Source: Candidatus Omnitrophota bacterium (GTDB taxonomy: Bacteria > Omnitrophota > Gorgyraeia > 2-02-FULL-51-18). From it: DNA of 64,000 nt. Of this stretch, positions 50,080-57,707 are shown piece by piece. The DNA is taken from contig JAJVIE010000003.1 in the NCBI GenBank assembly GCA_022072175.1, positions 306,598-370,597 on the forward strand. The letters are read 5' to 3'. The position numbers and the translations under genes are program-made. A model generated the notes under the pieces. It was not told the DNA's origin, searched no databases, and worked only from the letters and a program-made list of their open reading frames with translations. How positions within the stretch are numbered: the first letter of the stretch is position 1; every line of letters begins with the position of its first letter.

Positions 50080-50100
50080 CCGCAAGAGGAGAGGACCGTC

Positions 50101-50733
50101 ATGCCCACGCTCGTGCTCGTTCGTCATGGTGAATCGCAGTGGAATCTCGAGAACCGCTTCACCGGCTGGGTGGACGTGCCGCTGACCGACAAGGGGCAGA
50201 AGGAGGCCCGCGCGGCCGGCGAGCGTCTGAAGGCGACGGGTATCCGCTTGGATGTGGCCTACACGTCCGCGCTCCAGCGCGCGCAGAACACCCTGCGGAT
50301 CATCCTTGAGGTGCTGGGCCAGCCCGCTCTGCCAACGACCAAGGACGAGGCCCTCAACGAGCGTCACTACGGGGACCTGCAGGGCCTCGATAAGGCCGAG
50401 ACGGCCAAGAAGTTCGGTGACGATCAGGTCAAGATCTGGCGTCGTTCCTATGATATCGCTCCGCCCAACGGTGAGAGCCTCAAGGACACGGCCGCCCGGA
50501 CCCTGCCGTATTTCGAATCCAAGATCCTGCCGGAGCTCAAGGCCGGCCGCAACGTGATCGTGGCGGCGCACGGCAACAGCCTGCGCTCGATCGTGATGCA
50601 TCTGGACAAGCTCACCAAGGAACAGGTGCTCGAGCTCAATCTCGGCACCGGCGTGCCCATCATCTACAAGTTCGACGCCGGCCTCAAGATCCTCTCGCGC
50701 GAAGAGCTCGCCGCGACCGCTCCTGCCCGCTGA
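50101..50733 (+). CDS. gpmA: 2,3-bisphosphoglycerate-dependent phosphoglycerate mutase
   Basis: A 210-residue glycolytic enzyme interconverting 3- and 2-phosphoglycerate. The phosphohistidine motif [10 protein letters not shown] opens the protein, [13 protein letters not shown] follows, [11 protein letters not shown] is intact and A-A-H-G-N-S-L-R carries the second catalytic His. It is slightly shorter than E. coli GpmA (250), as in many bacteria. AAGAGGAGAGG precedes the ATG. It converges with the minus-strand DUF21 gene with only three bases between stops. Confidence 0.95.
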   Translation: MPTLVLVRHGESQWNLENRFTGWVDVPLTDKGQKEARAAGERLKATGIRLDVAYTSALQRAQNTLRIILEVLGQPALPTTKDEALNERHYGDLQGLDKAETAKKFGDDQVKIWRRSYDIAPPNGESLKDTAARTLPYFESKILPELKAGRNVIVAAHGNSLRSIVMHLDKLTKEQVLELNLGTGVPIIYKFDAGLKILSREELAATAPAR

Positions 50734-50736
50734 GCC

Positions 50737-51759
50737 TCAGGCCGGTCGTCGCCTGGCGATCCCCCTGAGCAGGCGTCCGAGCAGGTCCGCCCCTGTGATG
50801 ACTTTTTTGACGGGCGGGGCCCAGTAGAGGATCAGGTCCTCATCGACCACATCGTCCTCGGGGCCGTCCGGCACGACGCGCAGCTGTTGTAGCACCTGAC
50901 CGAGCGTCGTCGCTTCTTGTGTGACCACAAGGGGTCTGTGGCAGAAACTGTGAGGGTCCGCCGGAGAGGGGCCCATCAGCGTGGCGTTCAAGAACTCGCG
51001 GGCGTCCAGTACGCAAGCGGGCTCGCCCTGCTCGGAGACGATGACGACCCACTTCTTGCCGGACCGGGCGACCTTGACCAGGAATGGATCGTCCCGCAGT
51101 TGCCGGTGAGACGGGAAGACCGGCACGCCTTTCTTGACGGGTAGCGCAATGACGCTATCCTCGCTCAAGACCTCTCCTTCATCCCTGACGCGGACGTCGT
51201 CCAGGGCCAGGAAGTTGGCCGCCCCTTGCACCTCCACAGACCCGAAATCCTTGGCTTCTTGAGATCGGGAGTGGCAGTTCAGTAGCGCCGTCATCTCGCT
51301 CTCCGTGAAGTAGTTCACCGATTCCTTGCCCAGCCAGCGGTCCAGCAACCATGCGGTCGGCTTGGCGATCGGGTAGAGCAGGCAGGAGTACACGCGCACG
51401 AGCGGCACCAGGACGGCGCCCGCCTTGAGAGCGTTGCGTGTGAAGAACGCCTGAGGAAAGATCTCTCCCAGCAGCGTGATACCCGCGGTCGAGAAGAGAA
51501 ATGCCGCCCAGCCGGAAAGGATCGAGCCGCTCAGAAGGGTTAGTAGAACGTTGACCCCGACGTTGCCCCACAATAGGGTACAGAGCAGCCGGTTGGAATC
51601 CCGGCGCAGGGAAAGCACTCGAGCGGCGTCCGGATCGCCCATGTCCTGCGCGATCTCCAGCCGGATGCGGCTCAGCCCGAAGAGCCCGATCGTCAGTCCT
51701 GAAAAGATCGCGGACTGCGAAAGACAGAAGGCGATCCCCGCGATGACCGGCAGACCCAC
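50737..51759 (-). CDS. DUF21/CNNM-type membrane protein with degenerate CBS region
   Basis: A 340-residue protein. Four hydrophobic helices (residues ~1-140) make a DUF21 domain, with L-F-G-L-S-R-I-R-L-E near the start and L-L-G-E-I-F-P-Q-A-F as the family's G-E-[IVF]-x-P motif. The following ~150 residues take the place of the CBS pair of CorC/CNNM proteins but match it poorly, and no CorC_HlyC tail is evident. DUF21/CNNM proteins handle magnesium or cobalt efflux. Four bases separate it from the upstream minus-strand gene, so the pair form an operon. Confidence 0.8.
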   Translation of the reverse strand: MGLPVIAGIAFCLSQSAIFSGLTIGLFGLSRIRLEIAQDMGDPDAARVLSLRRDSNRLLCTLLWGNVGVNVLLTLLSGSILSGWAAFLFSTAGITLLGEIFPQAFFTRNALKAGAVLVPLVRVYSCLLYPIAKPTAWLLDRWLGKESVNYFTESEMTALLNCHSRSQEAKDFGSVEVQGAANFLALDDVRVRDEGEVLSEDSVIALPVKKGVPVFPSHRQLRDDPFLVKVARSGKKWVVIVSEQGEPACVLDAREFLNATLMGPSPADPHSFCHRPLVVTQEATTLGQVLQQLRVVPDGPEDDVVDEDLILYWAPPVKKVITGADLLGRLLRGIARRRPA

Positions 51760-51763
51760 CCGC

Positions 51764-52093
51764 TCAGTCTTCCTGGGTGGCCTCTCTCAGGGCCACGGCT
51801 TTCCTGACCAGGTGTCTTCCCCAGGAGTCCAGCGTGGTGCTCACGCGGATACGGTCCCCGGGCTTCGCCGCGAGCAGGCGTTCTTCGCCCGGCACATCCC
51901 GCGACCAGACCAGAAGCAGGGTGCTCTCCCGGCCCGTGAAGGGGTTGCGGGTACGCACGACCATGCGCTGGACATCGTGATCGACGGAGAGGACCTCTCC
52001 GCTCAAGCGCTGTCCGGCGGCCGAGCAGGGGGTGATCGGGTAGAGGGAAAGAGCAAGCAGCAGGACGACCAAGCCTCGAGCGACGAGCTTCAT
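51764..52093 (-). CDS. Small exported protein, unknown
   Basis: A 109-residue protein with a signal peptide (K-L-V-A-R-G-L-V-V-L-L-L-A-L-S-L-Y-P), cleaved probably near C-S-A-A. The mature ~80 residues look like one small beta barrel: G-E-V-L-S-V-D, R-M-V-V-R-T-R-N-P, P-G-D-R-I-R-V-S, the pattern of an OB-like fold. No family recognised. AGGAGG precedes the ATG and a good divergent promoter lies upstream. It leads the DUF21 gene. Confidence 0.65.
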   Translation of the reverse strand: MKLVARGLVVLLLALSLYPITPCSAAGQRLSGEVLSVDHDVQRMVVRTRNPFTGRESTLLLVWSRDVPGEERLLAAKPGDRIRVSTTLDSWGRHLVRKAVALREATQED

Positions 52094-52144
52094 CGCACAT
52101 CCTCCTTGTCGGATCCCGGAGATCTCCGGGTACGCGACGGCGAA

Positions 52145-52173
52145 AGTATACCAAGTCCGGCGCGGGCTGTCGA
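52145..52173 (-). promoter_or_regulatory. Promoter of the minus-strand exported-protein/DUF21 operon
   Basis: On the minus strand TCGACA (plus 52168-52173), 17 bases, TATACT (plus 52145-52150). Confidence 0.6.
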
Positions 52174-52188
52174 GCTGAGCGGGTGCTG

Positions 52189-52197
52189 TGATAGACT
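52189..52197 (+). promoter_or_regulatory. Extended -10 for the ydbH-like gene, apparently leaderless
   Basis: TG-a-TAGACT (52189-52197) puts the start of transcription at about 52204, the A of the ATG. No Shine-Dalgarno sequence precedes that ATG. Confidence 0.4.
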
Positions 52198-52203
52198 GGG
52201 TCC

Positions 52204-53307
52204 ATGTTGCGTCGCATCGGTATTGGACTGGCCGTGTGTCTGCTGGCCGTTCTGGCGTTGTCCGCCGTCGTTCGCGAGCAGGTCCGCAAGGCGCTCGCGG
52301 AGGTCTTCATCGGCTCGCGTGTCAGCGTCGGATCCCTTCGATTGGAAGAACCATGGACGGTCTCGCTGTCGGAGATCCGCATCACCGCCAGCGCCTACGA
52401 GATCGACGTGCGCAAGGTCCTGCTGGACCGCGGTCTGCATCTCACCCTGCTGGGACCGGTCGTCACCCTGCGAGCGATACCCTCCCTGAAGGAACCGCCC
52501 CGGCGCAAGAACTCCCGCGCCGTCTCCGGGGCTGAAACCCGGGTTGGCGCTCGACTGTCCCTTGGTTCGATCCGCGCGCGCGGACTGGAATTGAAGTACC
52601 GTATCGATGGCATCACGGCCGATCTCAGCGGTGATGTGGTCTACGAGCCAGGCGCCGAGCGGTTCACCCGCATCGACCTGGACGTGCCTTCGCTCCGGCG
52701 GGACGAGCTCCTGATCACGGACGCGCGTGTCCGGATCGGTTCCCACGGCGAAGGCGAAGTCAGCGTCGGGACCATCACCCGGCAGAAGGTCCGGCTGACC
52801 GGCGTCCGCGCTCACGCGCAGATGTCCGGAAGGACGCTCGTCCTGAGCGATCTGGAGGCCCGCCTGGCCGACGGCAGGGTCACCGGGACCGCGCGCGTGG
52901 ATCTGACCGCGCCGACGCGTTATGAGGCGGACCTGCGCATCGGACAGCTGGACCTGGCCGTGCTGTCCAGAGACCTGGGTATCGCCGACAAGGTCGGCCT
53001 TAACGGTCTTCTGGACGGTCGGGTGGCGTTGTCCGGGGACGCGCAGGACCTGCGGAGTCTGACGGGACAGCTGAGCGGTACGGAGAAGGGCGGGGACCTC
53101 ATCATCCAGGACAAGGCGACGCTCGAGCATCTGGCGCGGAACATCCGCCAACCGCAGGAGCTGGTCGAGGCGGCTTTCAAGGAGTATCATTTTGATACCG
53201 CAAGCGCGACGCTGGAGTTGTCCGGCGATGATCTCGGTCTCAAAGTTCAACTGGAAGGCACCAAGGGCAAACGCTATCTTGAGATCAAACTGCACGATCT
53301 TTTATAA
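52204..53307 (+). CDS. YdbH/AsmA-like intermembrane lipid-transport protein
   Basis: A 367-residue protein with an N-terminal membrane anchor (I-G-L-A-V-C-L-L-A-V-L-A-L) and then a repetitive beta-rich body typical of AsmA/YdbH/TamB proteins, which bridge the inner and outer membranes and move phospholipids. L-S-L-G-S-I-R-A-R-G-L-E-L-K-Y and the later L-N-G-L-L-D-G-R-V-A-L-S-G-D are such repeats. It is less than half the length of E. coli YdbH (~880), so it may represent the N- or C-terminal unit only. The next gene, 12 bases on, has YnbE- and YdbL-like parts, which supports the YdbH reading. It holds one chance G-A-R-L-S at residue 115. Confidence 0.68.
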   Translation: MLRRIGIGLAVCLLAVLALSAVVREQVRKALAEVFIGSRVSVGSLRLEEPWTVSLSEIRITASAYEIDVRKVLLDRGLHLTLLGPVVTLRAIPSLKEPPRRKNSRAVSGAETRVGARLSLGSIRARGLELKYRIDGITADLSGDVVYEPGAERFTRIDLDVPSLRRDELLITDARVRIGSHGEGEVSVGTITRQKVRLTGVRAHAQMSGRTLVLSDLEARLADGRVTGTARVDLTAPTRYEADLRIGQLDLAVLSRDLGIADKVGLNGLLDGRVALSGDAQDLRSLTGQLSGTEKGGDLIIQDKATLEHLARNIRQPQELVEAAFKEYHFDTASATLELSGDDLGLKVQLEGTKGKRYLEIKLHDLL

Positions 53308-53319
53308 AAGGGGGATGAA

Positions 53320-53814
53320 ATGAGCCGCAAGACACTCTGGACGTTGGCGGGCGTGTTGATCCTGACGGGTGGCTGCGCGTCCGTGCAGGTCCAGGCGCCC
53401 AAAGATCCGATCAAGATGGACATCTCGATGCGGTTGGACGTCTATCAACACGTCGTGAAGGACATCGATGACATCGAGAGTATCGTCTCAGGCGGGGCGG
53501 GTAAGAGCGTCGCGTGGCTCAGCGAGCTGGTGGTGACGACCGCCTATGCCGAGGATGGTCTGCCGCAGGCGGCCATGGACGCGGCGTATCGCCGTCGTGA
53601 CCGCAAGGCCCAGCTGGATGCCTATCTCTCCCAGGGTGCTCTCAGCGAAGGTTCTGACGCGTACGTCGCCGTCCGCGGAGGGGATGCGGCCGCGCGGTCC
53701 CTGGCCGAGGCCGAGAACGCCGATCGGCGGGTGATCTACGAGGCCATCGCCGCCAAGAACGGTTCGAGCGTCGCAGACGTCCAGCGCGTCTACGCGGAGC
53801 GCCTGCAACGCTAA
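53320..53814 (+). CDS. YnbE-YdbL fusion lipoprotein (DUF1318)
   Basis: A 164-residue lipoprotein: signal peptide ending L-T-G-G-C. Residues ~25-55 (A-P-K-D-P-I-K-M-D-I-S-M-R-L-D) match the short lipoprotein YnbE (A-P-K-E-P-I-x-x-x-x-N-V-K-I). Residues ~85-164 match YdbL/DUF1318: G-A-L-S-E-G-S-D-A-Y in place of G-x-V-G-E-x-x-x-G-Y, then E-N-A-D-R-R-V-I-Y-E-A-I-A. In E. coli these are separate genes in ydbH-ynbE-ydbL; here they appear joined. GGGGGAT precedes the ATG. YnbE is thought to extend YdbH across the periplasm, and YdbL to control this. Confidence 0.75.
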   Translation: MSRKTLWTLAGVLILTGGCASVQVQAPKDPIKMDISMRLDVYQHVVKDIDDIESIVSGGAGKSVAWLSELVVTTAYAEDGLPQAAMDAAYRRRDRKAQLDAYLSQGALSEGSDAYVAVRGGDAAARSLAEAENADRRVIYEAIAAKNGSSVADVQRVYAERLQR

Positions 53815-53830
53815 GCGTTCGCTGACCGGC

Positions 53831-53849
53831 AGAGCGCGCCGCGCGCTCT
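53831..53849 (+). terminator. GC palindrome after the YnbE-YdbL gene
   Basis: AGAGCGCGC-c-GCGCGCTCT, followed by CCGACCCTTCTC. A strong stem but a weak T run. A second stem, CCCCAAGAG (53893-53901) with CTCTTGGGG (53924-53932), lies in the adjacent repeat. Confidence 0.5.
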
Positions 53850-53855
53850 CCGACC

Positions 53856-54115
53856 CTTCTCTATCCCCCTCACGGGTCCTGTCGCGGAACAGCCCCAAGA
53901 GTGCTCGGCTTTCGCCTTGCGCGCTCTTGGGGCGCCCCGTTCCGCGCCACCCGTTCGGGGGTAGCAGAGGAAGAGTAGGGAGCTCTAGGGTCGACGCTTC
54001 ATCAACCGGACGCAGCCCCTCGAGGACGCCTTGAGCTGAACGGACACTGCATCAACACGCTCCCTCCGGACTGCCTCCGTGGATCACCGGCTTGCGACAG
54101 GACCCGCGAGGGGGA
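53856..54115. repeat. Composite repeat (copies C and D) bounded by inverted 20-base cores
   Basis: The 389 bases between the YnbE-YdbL and MscS-like genes hold no gene. CCCCTCACGGGTCCTGTCGC (53866-53885) and GCGACAGGACCCGCGAGGGG (54094-54113) are inverted copies with one mismatch, 248 bases end to end. The left half is the reverse of copy B plus a ~38-base hairpin insert; the right half (54000-54113) repeats copy A. No target-site duplication was recognised. Confidence 0.75.
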
Positions 54116-54117
54116 GG

Positions 54118-54146
54118 TTGACACGCCGATCTAACCTCTTTAGAAT
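54118..54146 (+). promoter_or_regulatory. Consensus promoter for the MscS-like gene
   Basis: TTGACA (54118-54123), 17 bases, TAGAAT (54141-54146), beginning five bases after the repeat core ends. Confidence 0.75.
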
Positions 54147-54203
54147 CAATCAATAAGGGCTCGCCCCAAGGCTTGTGGGACCCGAACGCACAAGGAGGTG
54201 ACC

Positions 54204-54902
54204 GTGGATTGGCAGACGACTTTCAGGGAACCGATCACGCAGGCGTTCGAACCGGTCGAAGCGGTGTGGGCTCAGTTGGCCGGTTTTCTCCCGACGCTCC
54301 TCAGTGTTGTTTTCATCCTCGCGTTCGGCTGGATCCTCGCCACCCTGGCGCAGAGATATCTGACCCGCGCGCTCAAGCTGGCGCGGCTCGATACCATCAG
54401 CGAGCGTGTCGGCATCGCCAACGCGCTCTCCAAAGGTGACATCAACTACACGCTCTCCGAGATCATCGGTGTGGTGGTGTACTGGTTCCTGATCCTGATC
54501 TTCGCTCTGGCCGCGGTCAACACGCTCCAGCTGACGGTCGCCGCGGAACTCCTCAACCAGGTGATCCTGTACCTGCCCAACGTCGTGGCGAGCATCTTCA
54601 TCCTGGTGCTCGGCATCTTCTTTTCGAGCGTTCTGGGCAACGCCGTGCGGACCGCCGCGGCCAACGCTGGCATGCAGCAGTCACGCCTGCTCGGGCAGAT
54701 CGCGCAGTCGGTGATCGTGGTCTTCGCGGTCGTCGAGGCTCTCAAGCAGCTCAAGATCGACACGTCCGTCATCGAAATGCTGATCATCGCCATCCTCGCG
54801 GCGGTCTCTCTGGGGGTGGGGTTGGCCATCGGGCTCGGTTGTAAGGACCTCGCGGGCCGCTACGTGGCGCAATTCATCGACAGTTTCAAATCACGGCGTT
54901 AG
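54204..54902 (+). CDS. MscS/CmpX-like membrane protein (conserved TM-helix family)
   Basis: A 232-residue integral membrane protein with four to five long hydrophobic helices containing the conserved TM-helix repeats of the CmpX/MscS-related family (F-L-P-T-L-L-S-V-V-F-I-L-A-F-G-W and, later, Y-L-P-N-V-V-A-S-I-F-I-L-V-L-G). The end G-L-A-I-G-L-G-C-K-D-L-A-G resembles the A-F-G-L-G-x-K-D-x-A-x-x segment of this family. The MscS beta domain is absent, so channel function is uncertain. I choose GTG 54204 because a perfect AAGGAGGTGA lies just upstream; GTG 54198 is inside that site. Confidence 0.8.
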   Translation: MDWQTTFREPITQAFEPVEAVWAQLAGFLPTLLSVVFILAFGWILATLAQRYLTRALKLARLDTISERVGIANALSKGDINYTLSEIIGVVVYWFLILIFALAAVNTLQLTVAAELLNQVILYLPNVVASIFILVLGIFFSSVLGNAVRTAAANAGMQQSRLLGQIAQSVIVVFAVVEALKQLKIDTSVIEMLIIAILAAVSLGVGLAIGLGCKDLAGRYVAQFIDSFKSRR

Positions 54903-54924
54903 GACGGGGTCGCGGAGCTCGATC

Positions 54925-55494
54925 ATGAACCTGCCGGGCCGCGCTCGACATTGGGGGTTCATCGCCGCCGCGTTGTGGCTGTGCGCCGGATGCGCCTCCT
55001 ACGGCCCGGAGGAGCTCGAGCGGCTCAAGAAGGAGGACCCTTCTTTCGCCCAGCTCATCACTTCCCGCGACCAGATCCACGGTGAGATCCGCGCGATCAA
55101 GCAGGACCTGCTCGTGCGCAAGAAAGCCGCCGACGTGCAGGTCGACAAGATCCGGGGTGATTACGACCTCTACGCCAAAGCGCAGAACGAGAAGATCGAA
55201 AAGTACCGCTCGACCATCGAAGCCAGCCGCAATCTGATGTCCCGGGAGATCGAGACCGCCTCCAAGCAGCTCGAGGCCAAGATCACCGAGCTGGCCGGCT
55301 ACCAAAAAACGCTGGCCGAAGTGCGTAAGATGCTCCGCGACAGCCGCGAGCTCAACCTCTCGGGCAAGTCCCGCCAGAAGTGGGAGGAGCGCGCGATGAT
55401 GCTCTCCGAGAAGATGCGCCCCTTGGCCGAGGAGATCCAGGACCTGCGGTCCGAGATCCGCCTGAAGAAGCGTAAGATCTATTTCGTCCGCTAG
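54925..55494 (+). CDS. Coiled-coil lipoprotein, unknown
   Basis: A 189-residue lipoprotein: signal peptide with W-L-C-A-G-C, lipidated Cys predicted at residue 23. From residue ~30 the chain is nearly all charged helix with heptad-like spacing (K-K-E-D-P-S-F-A-Q-L, then R-D-Q-I-H-G-E-I-R-A-I-K-Q-D-L and E-I-E-T-A-S-K-Q-L-E-A-K), a long periplasmic coiled coil ending in a basic tail. No family recognised. It could be a spacer or structural protein of the envelope, or an adaptor for the MscS-like protein 22 bases upstream. Confidence 0.7.
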   Translation: MNLPGRARHWGFIAAALWLCAGCASYGPEELERLKKEDPSFAQLITSRDQIHGEIRAIKQDLLVRKKAADVQVDKIRGDYDLYAKAQNEKIEKYRSTIEASRNLMSREIETASKQLEAKITELAGYQKTLAEVRKMLRDSRELNLSGKSRQKWEERAMMLSEKMRPLAEEIQDLRSEIRLKKRKIYFVR

Positions 55495-55513
55495 CGCTTC
55501 CATCCCGCGCGCC

Positions 55514-56944
55514 ATGCCCGCCCGCCGTTCCTCAGTGCCGGCCCTGCTCAGCGACCGGCTCTACGATCCCTGGCACCTGTGCCGCCTCCTGCGAGGTCGT
55601 ACGGCAGGCTCTCTGCTCGAGAGCGCGCGTACGCACGAGCGCTCCGGCCGATGGTCCATCATCGGCGCCGGGGAGCCGGAGTTGTTCGCGGTACGGGCCG
55701 GCCGGGCATCCTGGCTTGGAAAGCCGCTGGCGGGCCGGCCGCTGGATCTCTTGAGGCGTTTGTTGAGGGCTCGCCGGCGCTCTCCGGCTCCCGAGCCCCG
55801 GCCGCCATTCACGGGAGGGGCGATCGGTTACATCGGTTATGAAGCCGCGCCGCTTTTCGAGCCGACGCTTCCTTACAAGACCGCGGGGGACACGGGTCTG
55901 CCGGACTTGTGCTGGGCGTTCTATGACACGGGCGCTGTCGTGGATCACCTGGCCGGCCGGACGCTGTTCTTCGCGCCGTCCCGGCAGGCGGCGGAGCGTT
56001 TGCGCTCCCGGGTCCGCGGGCTGTCGGTCAAGACGGCCGCCCGACGCTCGGACGCGCAACGCCCGCGCCGTCCCCGGGCGATCGCGGAGTGCTCGGCGTC
56101 GGATTTCATGGCGATGGTCGAGGCGGCGCGGTACAGTATCGCGCGCGGGGATATCTTCCAGGCCAACCTCTCGCAACGTATCCTGATCACCGACCCTCCC
56201 GATCCGGACGTCGTCTACGAGCGCTTGCGTCGCATCAACCCGTCGTCGTTCTTCGGGTATCTGCGAACGCCGTCGTGGGCGATCGTCAGCGGCTCCCCGG
56301 AGCGTCTGGTGTCCGTGCGGGAGCGTTCCATCGAGACACGCCCGATCGCCGGGACCCGGCGCCGCGGTCGCGGGCGGAGAGAGGACCAGCGCAAGGAGCG
56401 GGATCTCTTGCTCAGCGCCAAGGAGCGCGCCGAACACGTGATGCTCGTGGACCTCGAGCGCAACGACCTGGGCCGTGTGTGCGAGTACGGGTCGGTGACG
56501 GTGGACGAGCTCATGAGCATCGAGGATTACTCGCACGTGAAGCACATCGTCTCCAACGTTCGCGGGACGTTGAAGGAGGGAGCGGGTCCGGTGGACGTGC
56601 TGGGCGCGGTTTTCCCGGGAGGCACCATCACCGGCGCGCCCAAGATCAGCTGTATGCGCATCATCGACCGTCTCGAGACGGTCCGCAGGGGTCCGTACAC
56701 CGGGTCCCTGGGCTATCTCGGCGATGACGGGGATATGGACCTCAATATCCTGATCCGCGGCGTCTACTACGGCCGCGGTCAGGCGCATGTGCATGCCGGA
56801 GCGGGCATCGTCGCCGAGTCCGACCCCGGCAAGGAGCTCAATGAAACCCTACACAAAGCTCAGGCGGTGCTCGCCGCTCTCCTCGGAGAGCGGAGGGCCG
56901 CCTCCTGGGTCGACAAGCACGGAGCCGGCAGCGGCGTCTATTGA
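55514..56944 (+). CDS. pabB: Aminodeoxychorismate synthase component I (PabB/TrpE family)
   Basis: A 476-residue chorismate-using enzyme that aminates chorismate, here most likely towards p-aminobenzoate for folate because pabC follows. The catalytic half (residues ~195-460) has R-G-D-I-F-Q-A-N-L-S-Q-R, S-G-S-P-E-R-L-V, E-H-V-M-L-V-D-L-E-R-N-D-L-G, F-P-G-G-T-I-T-G-A-P-K and G-A-G-I-V-A-E-S-D-P. The P-I-A-G-T segment has Ala where classic PabB has Lys (P-I-K-G-T), a TrpE-like feature, so anthranilate synthase remains possible. No glutamine amidotransferase subunit is nearby. Confidence 0.82.
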   Translation: MPARRSSVPALLSDRLYDPWHLCRLLRGRTAGSLLESARTHERSGRWSIIGAGEPELFAVRAGRASWLGKPLAGRPLDLLRRLLRARRRSPAPEPRPPFTGGAIGYIGYEAAPLFEPTLPYKTAGDTGLPDLCWAFYDTGAVVDHLAGRTLFFAPSRQAAERLRSRVRGLSVKTAARRSDAQRPRRPRAIAECSASDFMAMVEAARYSIARGDIFQANLSQRILITDPPDPDVVYERLRRINPSSFFGYLRTPSWAIVSGSPERLVSVRERSIETRPIAGTRRRGRGRREDQRKERDLLLSAKERAEHVMLVDLERNDLGRVCEYGSVTVDELMSIEDYSHVKHIVSNVRGTLKEGAGPVDVLGAVFPGGTITGAPKISCMRIIDRLETVRRGPYTGSLGYLGDDGDMDLNILIRGVYYGRGQAHVHAGAGIVAESDPGKELNETLHKAQAVLAALLGERRAASWVDKHGAGSGVY

Positions 56945-57707
56945 CGCTCCGGGTCTCTTCGAGACCCTGAGGGTCACGCGCGGACGGCCCGTCCGGCGCT
57001 CCGAGCATCACCGGCGTCTGACCGAGGGTTGCCGCGTGTTGTCGCGAGCCGTACCGTTGGACGAGCGGGCATTTGGGGAGCTCATCAACGAGGGTGTGTG
57101 TGAAAGCGGCTATACGGAGGCCCTGGCGCGCGTGGCCCTGCATTGGGACCGCGAGGGCGGATGTTCGGTGTCGCTCATCCTGCGGCCGTACGCGGGGGCC
57201 GCGCCCGAGCGGTTGGAGCGCGGCGTCGAGCTTATGACCGTCGCCGGGCGGCGCGGACCCGCGCACGGCCAGGATTGGCGGCTCAAAGCGTCGGACTATG
57301 TCTCGGGCGTGCTGGCGCACCTGGACACGGAAGCGATGGACGGCGCGCCGGGCCCGGAGCGTCTGTTCCTGACGCCCGAAGGGTATGTCTCGGAGACGAC
57401 GGTGGCCAATGTCTTCATCGTGAAGGGAAAAAGACTTTTGACACCCATGCCGGGCTCCGGTATTTTGGTGGGCGTCACGCGCTCGGCGGTGCTCGAGACG
57501 GCCCCGCTCCTGGGGCTAGAACCCGTCGAGACGCTGCTCACCCGGCACGACCTCTATACGGCCGACGAGTGCTTCCTGACCAGCGCTTCTTGTGAGGCGC
57601 TGCCGGTCGTGCGGGTGGACGGGCGGACCATCGGGTCCGGCCGGCCCGGACCGCTCACCCGGCAGCTGCTCCGGCACGAAGCGACATCGAGGATATCGGA
57701 TCCATGA
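56841..57707 (+). CDS. pabC: 4-amino-4-deoxychorismate lyase (class IV aminotransferase fold)
   Basis: A ~288-residue PLP enzyme that releases pyruvate from aminodeoxychorismate to give p-aminobenzoate. G-L-F-E-T-L-R-V, the PLP lysine in W-R-L-K-A-S-D-Y, E-T-T-V-A-N-V-F and L-T-S-A-S-C-E fit the branched-chain-aminotransferase/PabC fold. The start is uncertain. ATG 56841 has AAGGAG four bases upstream but overlaps pabB by 104 bases and encodes an unusual Ser/Pro-rich lead. The only nearer option in frame is an ATT at 56940, right at the pabB stop. The stop overlaps the purH ATG. Confidence 0.82.
   Translation: MKPYTKLRRCSPLSSESGGPPPGSTSTEPAAASIDAPGLFETLRVTRGRPVRRSEHHRRLTEGCRVLSRAVPLDERAFGELINEGVCESGYTEALARVALHWDREGGCSVSLILRPYAGAAPERLERGVELMTVAGRRGPAHGQDWRLKASDYVSGVLAHLDTEAMDGAPGPERLFLTPEGYVSETTVANVFIVKGKRLLTPMPGSGILVGVTRSAVLETAPLLGLEPVETLLTRHDLYTADECFLTSASCEALPVVRVDGRTIGSGRPGPLTRQLLRHEATSRISDP

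Noticed and set aside
52546-52560. A G-A-R-L-S motif at residue 115 of the YdbH-like protein
   Set aside because: It is a single copy inside what looks like a continuous beta-repeat body, with no domain change. One chance hit is expected in Ala/Arg/Leu-rich proteins, so I do not link it to the giant protein's motifs.
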